Positions 57,901-64,000 of a DNA stretch of 64,000 nt are shown here, one piece after another. Numbering within the stretch: position 1 is the stretch's first letter; each line of letters starts with the position of its first letter. The stretch comes from Bordetella ansorpii. GTDB taxonomy: Bacteria; Pseudomonadota; Gammaproteobacteria; Burkholderiales; Burkholderiaceae_B. The notes beneath the pieces are model-generated. The model was not told the origin of the DNA and made no database searches. It saw only the letters and a program-made list of their open reading frames with translations. The DNA is taken from the NCBI RefSeq assembly GCF_900078705.1, contig NZ_FKIF01000003.1, positions 248,001-312,000 of the forward strand, given 5' to 3'. The translations under genes were made by a program, and so were the position numbers.

Positions 57901-60900
57901 CGTCGGCCGCCAGGACGGCGGCGGACTGCGTCCCCGCGGTGTACACGCCGTAGGGCGTGGCCTCGCTGAAACTGCCGCCGGCCAGCAGATCGAGGCTGCC
58001 GGCGCCCGTGCGCAGCACGCTGAAGGAAGAGCCGTTGCCGGCGGAGGTGTAGGCCGGGTCGTTCAGCCGCAGGTTGCCGCCGCCATTCAAGGCCGCCGCG
58101 GACTGCACGGCGCGGCTATCGGCCGACCCGAGGTCGGCGCCAGCCACCAGGCGCAGCGAGGCGGACAGGGAGCCCGCCGCGAGCATGGCCGCCTTCGGCG
58201 ACGTGGCGGCCGACCCGGGCACCGCCGGGCTCACCGCGACCTGCAGTCTCGGCAGGTCGGACGCATCGAAGGCGATGGTGCCGTAGTTGCCCGAGGTGCG
58301 CGGGTTCAGCGTCGTGCCCGCGCGCACCAGCGAGCCGGGATAGTATTGATTGCCGCTGGTGTCGAACAGCGGGCCCCACCAGGTGTTGATCCACCAGGCG
58401 TAGAAGCCGGTGGTGGGAATCAGCCAGTCCGCCCCCAGGGTGACTTCCGTGCCGCTGTCCTGCCAGTACGTGTAGCCGCTGTTGGAGTAGCGCTGGAACA
58501 ATCCGCTGCCGGGCACGTCGATGTCGGCATATACCCCCGGAATCCCCGGCACCGCCTGGAACCCATCGGACAGGCTGCCCTTGACGTCCAGGTTGCCGGC
58601 CGTCCGGATCGACAGGTACATGGGCTCGCCCGCGCCATAGAACGCGGAGGCCGTGTCGCGGTCGGCATGCGGACCGTAGCGGTATCCGGCCAGGTCGATG
58701 TCGCCGGAGGTCGACAGGTCGCCGCTGGAGGTGATCTGCACGCCGGGGCGCAGATGGAAGGCCTCGCCCTGTGCCAGCAGGCCGGCCAGCTTGCCGCGCA
58801 GCGTGGTGCTCAGCGCCCCTGCGCTGGCGTTGCCGCCATAGGCCGCCGCGATGAAGGCCTGGCTTTGCGCGTCGTAGCCGTTCAGCGTGCCCTGGGTGAT
58901 GACGCTGCCGCCCGGCAGGTCATAGGTCCACATGGCGTTGAGCGCCACGCCGTGCGCGCCGCGGAGGGTGAACGGCCCCGCGGCGTCGATGGCCAGGTCA
59001 CCCGAAGTCTCGCCCGTGCGCGGCGCAAAGAGCTGCACGTCGCCGTAGGCCACGCCGTCGGGCGTGGACAGATCCAGCGTCGCGCCGCGCGACAGCGTCA
59101 ACGTGCCGCCCGTGGCGGCCAGTTCGATGTGGCCGCGGTTCAGCGCCTCGATGGCCGCGCCGTAGCTGTCGGTCTGCAGCGCGGTGCCGTGCGCGTCGAG
59201 CATGGCGTTGGCGGCCAGCGTCAGGCCGTTCTTCGCGGACAGGCGGATGGTGCCCGGCGCGGCGCCGCTGGCGTCGATGAGGCCGGCCACCGTCAGGCTG
59301 CCCTCGTCCACCGATACCTCGACGGTGTGCGCCTTCACGCCATCGCCGAGGATCAGGTCGCCCGTGGTCAGCGCGAAGCTGCGCGCCTGCAGCACGCCGC
59401 CCTGCGTCAGCCTGGCGTTCAGGCCGCCGAAGTCGGCCAGCGTGGCGGCCTTCACGTCGAACGCGCCGCTGGTGTAGCCGTCGTCGGCGGCGCCGTTCAG
59501 CACGCCGGCCAGCGCCACGGCGCCGTCGGCGGCGCTGACGCTGATCGTGCCGGCATCGGCGTGGGTGGCCGACACGTCGATCGTGCCGCCCGCCGCCTGG
59601 GCGACGCCGCCCTGCGCGCTGGTGAAGATCGCATCGCCGCCGAAGCCGTAGACCGTCGCGCTCTGGATCATCGACGGCACGCCGCGCAGGTCGATGCGGC
59701 TGCCGTCCTGCAAGGCGATGTCGTGCTGCGCGTTGACGACCAGCTTGCCGCTGGGCAGCAGGATGGCGCTGCCGATGGCCACGCTGTCGCCCGACAGGTC
59801 GATCTCGGCCCCGGCCACCGTGGACGCCGCCGTGCTGGGCGCCACGCCATCGGGGGCCACCACCCGCAACGCCCCGCCCGCCGTATACGCGGCGATCGAC
59901 TTCTGGATACCCGTCAGCAGCGGCGTGCGCAGCGTCAGGTTGCCGCCCTTGCCGCTCTTGCCGAACACGGCGCCGGCGGCCGTGCTGGGCGCCTGGTACA
60001 CATACAGCGCGCCGCTGCCGGCGGCCACGATGCGCTGGCCCGCATCCAGATCGACGTTGGCGAAGCCATACGCGGTGCGGCTGATCACGCTGTTGTCCAG
60101 GGACAGGAATTGTCCCAGCGCGATCTCGTCGGCCCGCAGCGTCAGCGTGCCGCTTCCCGTGCCGGCGCCGCCCGCCGTGATGGCCGGCGGGTTCACGCCC
60201 GCCACGCCGTTCCACTGGAGGCGGTCCGCCGCCAGCATGGCCTGGTCGCCGTCGCTGCCGTACCCGTACAGGGCCGAGGCGTTGAGCACCAGGTTCACGC
60301 CGGTGCCGCGCGCGTCGAGCTGGGTCGTGCCGAACAGGTTGATGGCGTTGCCGGTGGTCAGGATCAGGCGCTCCAGCGCCGGTGCGCCGTGCAGGGGATC
60401 GCCATGCAACAGCAGATCGAACAGCCTCTGGTCGAACACGGTGCCGGCCGGCGAGCCCGCGGCGGCGATGGCTTCGGTGCTGCCGATGTTCAGGCTGTTC
60501 ACCGCCAGGTTGATGCGGCGTGCGCCGAAGTGCGCGCCGTCGTCCAGGCTGACCTGCCCCTTGGTGGCGAAGGCCAGCGTGTTTTCGCCGTACAGGGAGG
60601 CGCCTTCGCTGACGGTGATCGTGCCGGCGCCGCCGTTGCTCGACGTGATGAAGTCGGCCTGTCCGTTGGACAGCGCCAGCGCCGTCGCCCATGCCTCATA
60701 GGCCAGGCCGGTGCTGGCGGTGTCGAAGAACCCGGCGCCCTGCCCCACCGTGGACAGCATCGCATCGCGGCCGAGGGTGATGTTGCCGCCCACCAGCATG
60801 ATCTCGCCGGCCGTCAGCGTGACGCCGTCGCGCACGACCAGATCGTTGCTGCCGGCCTGCGTCACGCGGATGCGGCCGTCGATGACCTGCAGCAGGCCGT

Positions 60901-63900
60901 TGACCAGCAGGCGCGGCGCGGCGATCGCGCTCAGGGCGTCGGCGGAGACCGAGACGCCCGTATAGCCGGCGGTCGGCGCGTCCAGGTAGAGCTCGCCCAC
61001 GTTGCGCGTGGCGACCTGGCCGGCATAGCCGCCCTGCGCGGCCTGCAGCAGCGCGGTTCCGTCGAAGGCCAGGGCCGCCGTGCCGGCCTCGGCCGGTGCG
61101 TTGAACCACAGCATCAGGCTCTTGCCGTCCTCGGGCAGCAGGGGGCGCACGCCGCCGAACTGCTGGGCGCGCGCGATCTGGAACGCGCTGTAGCTCTGCT
61201 CGTTGTATTGCGAATAGGTGCGCACCACCGAACCCGGGGTGATCAGCAACTGCGCCGGCAGGCTGGCGCGCACCTGCGTGCCCGCGATGCCCACGTACCC
61301 CGAGGCGGCATAGCTGCCGTCCGCCAGGGCGACCGTCCGCGGCAGCGCGGCCGGCAGCGTCCTGCCCAGTTCGACGCGATACGCGCCCGGCAGCAGCGCA
61401 TAGTTCGACGGCAGCAGCGTATACGTGCCGGCGGGCAGATCGCCCACTGCGCTGGTCAACGTGATCTGCTGGCCGATGGCGGGGTCGCCCGCGCCCTTTT
61501 CCGGCGACACGGGGGCATAGGCCGAGGCATAGCCGGGCAGCAGGGCGTAGACCTTGTTGTCCGCCTGGCTGCCGGCGTGGGCCGGGTTGGCGTTGACCAG
61601 CGGTGTGGTCAGCACGTTTACCGAGCCGCCCCGGCCGCTGACGAAGCCCGCGCCAGACAGCGTGCCGCCGCCGGACAGGTCCAGGGTCGCGCCGTCCTGC
61701 ACATCGACGGCCCGGCTGGCCAGTTGGATGGTGACCGCGTTGGAGTCCATGTTGGTCAGGCTGCGCGTGGGCACGGCCGTGCCGTTGTAGGTGTACGTCA
61801 CGCCATCGACCGTGCCGCCATAGGGCACGGTCACGCCGGCCAGCGAGACCGACGTCAGGCTGCCGGGCAGCAGGTCGATCCGTTGGGTGATGGGGTTTTC
61901 ATCGGTGACCCCCAGATAGATCGCCCCGAAAGGCGCGCGCACGATCCCGCCCTGTTCGATGATGGGCGCGGCCAGCGTCAGGTTGCCGAGCACCGACAGC
62001 GGCGCGTCCGGCACGGTGCCCGTGGTGCGGCCTACCGTCAACGTCGCGTCGTAGTCCCGGTTGTAATAGCCCGCATACACGGCGGCGCGCGTGCCCGTGG
62101 TCGGGTAGATCTGCGCGGCCAGCAACTCGATGTCCCAGGGCGTGCGCACCGTCGTGCCATTGGGCGCGTCGGTCGGGGTAAAGCGCAGGTCGCCCTGGCT
62201 CACCAGCCGGACCGTCTTGAAACCCGGCGACGGCCGGTGGACGAACCGGAACGTCGCGCTGTCGTACTTACGCAGGGTGGAAGAAAAGGCGATCATGCCG
62301 TCGATGTCCAGCAGGCCGGCATCGGCCTCGAACGTGGCTTGCGTGGGCAGCGGGATCAGGCGCATGGGATTGCCGGCGCTGCCGCTGACCGACCCGTCGG
62401 GGATGGCCGTGTTCACGCCGGTAAGGTGGACATACGGCGCCGCGATCCGCACATTGCCCGTGGCGGTGGGCGTCGAAGGATCGATCACGGCCGGCGCCGT
62501 GCCCAGCGGCTCGGGAACGGTGAACGACGCGGGCGGGCCGGACGTGAAGGAGGCCGCGCTCAGGCTGACGCTGCGGGCCAGGTCCAGGCTCACGTCGCCC
62601 TGGAACTGCATATAGTCGCCCGAATACAGCGTCAGCGCGTCGAAGCCGCCGGCGCGGACCTGGTCCGCGCCGAGGGCGCCGTAGCCGAAACTCAACCCCG
62701 TGGCCTGGCCGGGCGCCTGATCGGCCGGCAGCACGTCGGCAGCCGCCGCCTGGGTCACCATCATCGTGCTGGGCACCAGCACGCTGTCCGGAATGGTGTA
62801 CGAGGGCTCCACTTTATAAGACAGCGTGCGCAGCGTCACGGACAGGCTGCCGCCGGCCGCGCCGGGGCCCTCGCCGTGCGCATGGAAATCGCCGTTCAGG
62901 TACAGCCCGCTGCCCGAGCTGAAAACGATGCTGCCGCCATTGCCGGCCAGCGTCAGCGGGGCCTGCGCGACACCGCGATCCTGGCCCGCCGCCATGTCCA
63001 CGGTCTGCGCGGCGCCGTCGGCGTTCAGTTGCGCGCCGGGGCGCACGATCACGAAGGAGGTGGCGCCGTCCAGCGTGATCGTGCCGCCGTTGCCGGCCAC
63101 GCCATAGGCGCGGCCGTAGCGGTCCAGCGCGCCATACGCCTGGCCGGACGCGTCGAGCACGGCGCTGCCGCCGATCCACAAGGCGTTGCCCAGGTTGTTG
63201 CCCGCCTTGTCGAAGTTGCGCGTCTGCGCGGAATCGCCGATGGCCGCGCCGGTCAGGTCGATCGCCCCGCCGTGGGCCACCAGGCTGCCGTCCAGCGTCA
63301 GCGGACCGAAGCTGTCCAACGTAATGGACTGGCCGGGATCGACCGTCAGCGCCGCGCCTTCGCCCACGATCATCGCGCCGCCGCCGTTGATGACGTTCGA
63401 GCCGCTGCGCGTGATCGTGTGCAGGATCAGGCTGGCGCCGCCGCGCTGCGTCAGCGTGGCCGTGTCGGGATGCTCGGTGTACAGCGAGGGCAGCCAGGCC
63501 GACAGGCCCGCCGAGACGTCGCTGCCCAAGGGCGCCGACCGGGCGCCGGCCGTGAACTGGTACACCGGCATGACCGGGGCAATCTGCGCGCCGCGCGCCA
63601 CGATCACGCCCTGGCCGCCGTTCAGGTCGTACCTGGCGAAACCCGCCGTGAAGAAATCCTGATCCAGCGACGGCGCCGGCGTGATGGCGACGGTCTGCGG
63701 CAGCACCTGGCCGCGCGCGATGTCGGTGCCGGCCGCGTAGACCACGGGCGTGGGCGACACCGCGCCCGCGGCCAGCGTGGTCGTGTACGGATTGATCGAG
63801 ATCCCTCCCGGAAAGACGCTCGACGGCACGACGCCGCCCGCGGGCAGGGTGCCGTTCCAGCCAAGCACCTTGGAATTGGCCGGCAACACATCCCCGCCGT

Positions 63901-64000
63901 TGTAGAAACCGAGCGGGTCGTATGTGACGGCGCCCAGCCCCGCTGGCAGGACCCAGGCGGCGGAGGTTCTCACCGTCGGCACGGCCAGCGAGACGGCCGC
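54932..64000 (-). CDS. Giant filamentous-haemagglutinin-like exoprotein (5' end outside window)
   Basis: The frame is open for more than 3,020 codons and runs past the right edge; the N-terminal signal and two-partner-secretion domain are not in the window. The visible part is a long beta-helix-type sequence of short repeats with frequent SxxxLxxGG, DLSGGG and GGNLxL turns, typical of FHA-like proteins. Near 55,200-56,260 a DUF3739-like C-terminal region is seen (SPDEALAYFLALPAAQQGIF, IYSLGSILLGQSRIMTTFGG, RVYDNVGNVTLSPQAPATG). After it come an Ala-rich helix and a Gly/Pro-rich tail in which VQVLGFG and VQVLGHG recur, ending ERRSMGF. Secreted or surface adhesin is the family expectation; no partner transporter gene is present here. 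Confidence 0.88.
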   Translation of the reverse strand, partial: AAVSLAVPTVRTSAAWVLPAGLGAVTYDPLGFYNGGDVLPANSKVLGWNGTLPAGGVVPSSVFPGGISINPYTTTLAAGAVSPTPVVYAAGTDIARGQVLPQTVAITPAPSLDQDFFTAGFARYDLNGGQGVIVARGAQIAPVMPVYQFTAGARSAPLGSDVSAGLSAWLPSLYTEHPDTATLTQRGGASLILHTITRSGSNVINGGGAMIVGEGAALTVDPGQSITLDSFGPLTLDGSLVAHGGAIDLTGAAIGDSAQTRNFDKAGNNLGNALWIGGSAVLDASGQAYGALDRYGRAYGVAGNGGTITLDGATSFVIVRPGAQLNADGAAQTVDMAAGQDRGVAQAPLTLAGNGGSIVFSSGSGLYLNGDFHAHGEGPGAAGGSLSVTLRTLSYKVEPSYTIPDSVLVPSTMMVTQAAAADVLPADQAPGQATGLSFGYGALGADQVRAGGFDALTLYSGDYMQFQGDVSLDLARSVSLSAASFTSGPPASFTVPEPLGTAPAVIDPSTPTATGNVRIAAPYVHLTGVNTAIPDGSVSGSAGNPMRLIPLPTQATFEADAGLLDIDGMIAFSSTLRKYDSATFRFVHRPSPGFKTVRLVSQGDLRFTPTDAPNGTTVRTPWDIELLAAQIYPTTGTRAAVYAGYYNRDYDATLTVGRTTGTVPDAPLSVLGNLTLAAPIIEQGGIVRAPFGAIYLGVTDENPITQRIDLLPGSLTSVSLAGVTVPYGGTVDGVTYTYNGTAVPTRSLTNMDSNAVTIQLASRAVDVQDGATLDLSGGGTLSGAGFVSGRGGSVNVLTTPLVNANPAHAGSQADNKVYALLPGYASAYAPVSPEKGAGDPAIGQQITLTSAVGDLPAGTYTLLPSNYALLPGAYRVELGRTLPAALPRTVALADGSYAASGYVGIAGTQVRASLPAQLLITPGSVVRTYSQYNEQSYSAFQIARAQQFGGVRPLLPEDGKSLMLWFNAPAEAGTAALAFDGTALLQAAQGGYAGQVATRNVGELYLDAPTAGYTGVSVSADALSAIAAPRLLVNGLLQVIDGRIRVTQAGSNDLVVRDGVTLTAGEIMLVGGNITLGRDAMLSTVGQGAGFFDTASTGLAYEAWATALALSNGQADFITSSNGGAGTITVSEGASLYGENTLAFATKGQVSLDDGAHFGARRINLAVNSLNIGSTEAIAAAGSPAGTVFDQRLFDLLLHGDPLHGAPALERLILTTGNAINLFGTTQLDARGTGVNLVLNASALYGYGSDGDQAMLAADRLQWNGVAGVNPPAITAGGAGTGSGTLTLRADEIALGQFLSLDNSVISRTAYGFANVDLDAGQRIVAAGSGALYVYQAPSTAAGAVFGKSGKGGNLTLRTPLLTGIQKSIAAYTAGGALRVVAPDGVAPSTAASTVAGAEIDLSGDSVAIGSAILLPSGKLVVNAQHDIALQDGSRIDLRGVPSMIQSATVYGFGGDAIFTSAQGGVAQAAGGTIDVSATHADAGTISVSAADGAVALAGVLNGAADDGYTSGAFDVKAATLADFGGLNARLTQGGVLQARSFALTTGDLILGDGVKAHTVEVSVDEGSLTVAGLIDASGAAPGTIRLSAKNGLTLAANAMLDAHGTALQTDSYGAAIEALNRGHIELAATGGTLTLSRGATLDLSTPDGVAYGDVQLFAPRTGETSGDLAIDAAGPFTLRGAHGVALNAMWTYDLPGGSVITQGTLNGYDAQSQAFIAAAYGGNASAGALSTTLRGKLAGLLAQGEAFHLRPGVQITSSGDLSTSGDIDLAGYRYGPHADRDTASAFYGAGEPMYLSIRTAGNLDVKGSLSDGFQAVPGIPGVYADIDVPGSGLFQRYSNSGYTYWQDSGTEVTLGADWLIPTTGFYAWWINTWWGPLFDTSGNQYYPGSLVRAGTTLNPRTSGNYGTIAFDASDLPRLQVAVSPAVPGSAATSPKAAMLAAGSLSASLRLVAGADLGSADSRAVQSAAALNGGGNLRLNDPAYTSAGNGSSFSVLRTGAGSLDLLAGGSFSEATPYGVYTAGTQSAAVLAADGSNPYDLMGASGAGHAWYPEQGGDLLLKAGLDVRGFIQTSDNSRRFVDSDLTSNWLWRQGASAVSDDLGAWWINFGASANTNPAVHAPLLNALIGFQGIGTLGGGNVSVIAGRNAGTMDGTGSAVSSGLDLAAASTGRVLADGSLLQTGGGNIVVKVGGALNRMTPVNPSTYTSDYYGAITALRGDVVIDAGSVGAIAQNPFAANWTSYDPRTLDVATLKRALLAQGPAVLPGDGSVVVTARGDLVFGGAGDPGMTASADRDQWWYTPAGAAMPVRGALTQFTLWQPDTGIALYSAGGDVTPQSGLSASLQNAGNFFPGTLTVVAANGDIRFGEPTSAASATASLELIPSAQGQLDLLAAGSIYGSAHVVAMSGADPASLATPLRPVTTIGNRSNATQDAAYMADDGRLNPLAFGEDTPTGKLHADDARPARVYAGVDIDDLVIGEAQTLIANVGQGFFPTHTTWYVAAKPFEVIAGRDIVGTGSTPSVFANNGANDITVFQAGRDILYQSIVIAGPGLLDVRAGRNMNQGYYGSLDSVGPLYGVNSASRSGGAGIAVSVGAGAQGPDYADFARLYFDAANQADLTAGHTLAEQPGKVAHAYAGELGEWLSQRYGYAGSPDEALAYFLALPAAQQGIFVRQVYYAELTAGGREYNDEAGPRYGSYLRGRQAIAALFPATDGAGNARSYTGDLTMFSGMGKLPSGTTALLDSGIHTEFGGGIQILNPGGRTLIGVEGITPGSGAGLITQGSGNIDIYSLGSILLGQSRIMTTFGGGILAWSAQGDINAGRGAKTTVVYTPPRRVYDNVGNVTLSPQAPATGAGIATLNPIPEVPPGDVDLIAPLGTIDAGEAGIRVSGNVNIAALQVVNAANIQVQGDSKGIPVTAVVNTGALTNASSAATSAATAAQDAVSRSRAAAQKALPSIISVQVLGFGMSDGGGTPAAPAGGPGASSSGAAGYRAAGMVQVLGHGSDPAQAASLTPGERRSMGF

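Overview
The window is high-GC proteobacterial DNA. The gene content and order fit a betaproteobacterium of the Alcaligenaceae (Bordetella/Achromobacter type): sdhCDAB-sdhE-gltA beside a GntR regulator and mdh, a prpB/prpC/acnD/prpF/prpD block with a fatty-acyl type XRE regulator, pyrG-kdsA-eno-ftsB in one run, and a very large filamentous-haemagglutinin-like gene. The genus is an inference from gene content; no rRNA or tRNA gene is present to confirm it.

Layout. 1-3.0 kb: an AraC-family regulator (cut by the left edge) and a TonB-dependent siderophore receptor behind a Fur-box-like palindrome. 3.1-8.0 kb (minus): the TCA operon sdhC-sdhD-sdhA-sdhB-sdhE-gltA. 8.2-10.2 kb: a GntR/UTRA regulator divergent from malate dehydrogenase, with a palindrome in the shared promoter region. 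10.5-19.9 kb: the 2-methylcitrate cycle for propionate (prpB, prpC, acnD, prpF, prpD) with a divergent XRE/short-chain-fatty-acyl regulator. 19.9-29.9 kb: mostly housekeeping genes on the plus strand (hemJ, an rlmL-like methyltransferase, an RDD protein, an LpxH-like phosphoesterase, an acyl-CoA synthetase, a gamma-carbonic anhydrase, hslO, a TadE-like protein), interrupted by a small ORF behind a double-operator promoter and a LysR/DUF1857-like divergent pair. 30.0-34.3 kb (minus): pyrG-kdsA-eno-ftsB.

34.3-35.0 kb holds no gene but contains two 132-nt elements in opposite orientation. Each has 33-nt inverted arms and a conserved 66-nt core; the outer arms differ between the copies yet stay complementary within each copy. 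This is the most unusual signal in the window.

35.0-46.3 kb (minus) is a peptide scavenging locus: an RpiR regulator, isoaspartyl peptidase, a GsiABCD-type peptide importer, a DmpA-type aminopeptidase, a DppA-type D-aminopeptidase and a Pro-peptidase. Together they suit peptides that ordinary peptidases cannot cut. 46.5-50 kb: an ElaA-like acetyltransferase and two tandem paralogous lipoproteins of unknown function. 50.3-54.9 kb: a 3-oxoacid CoA-transferase (two subunits), a thioesterase, ETF-ubiquinone oxidoreductase and an NAD-dependent epimerase-like protein. 54.9-64 kb (minus): the 3' nine kilobases of a giant exoprotein gene that continues past the right edge.

The metabolic genes form a coherent theme of short-chain acid, fatty-acid and ketone-body oxidation feeding the TCA cycle and the quinone pool. 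No CRISPR array, insertion sequence, tRNA or rRNA was seen.
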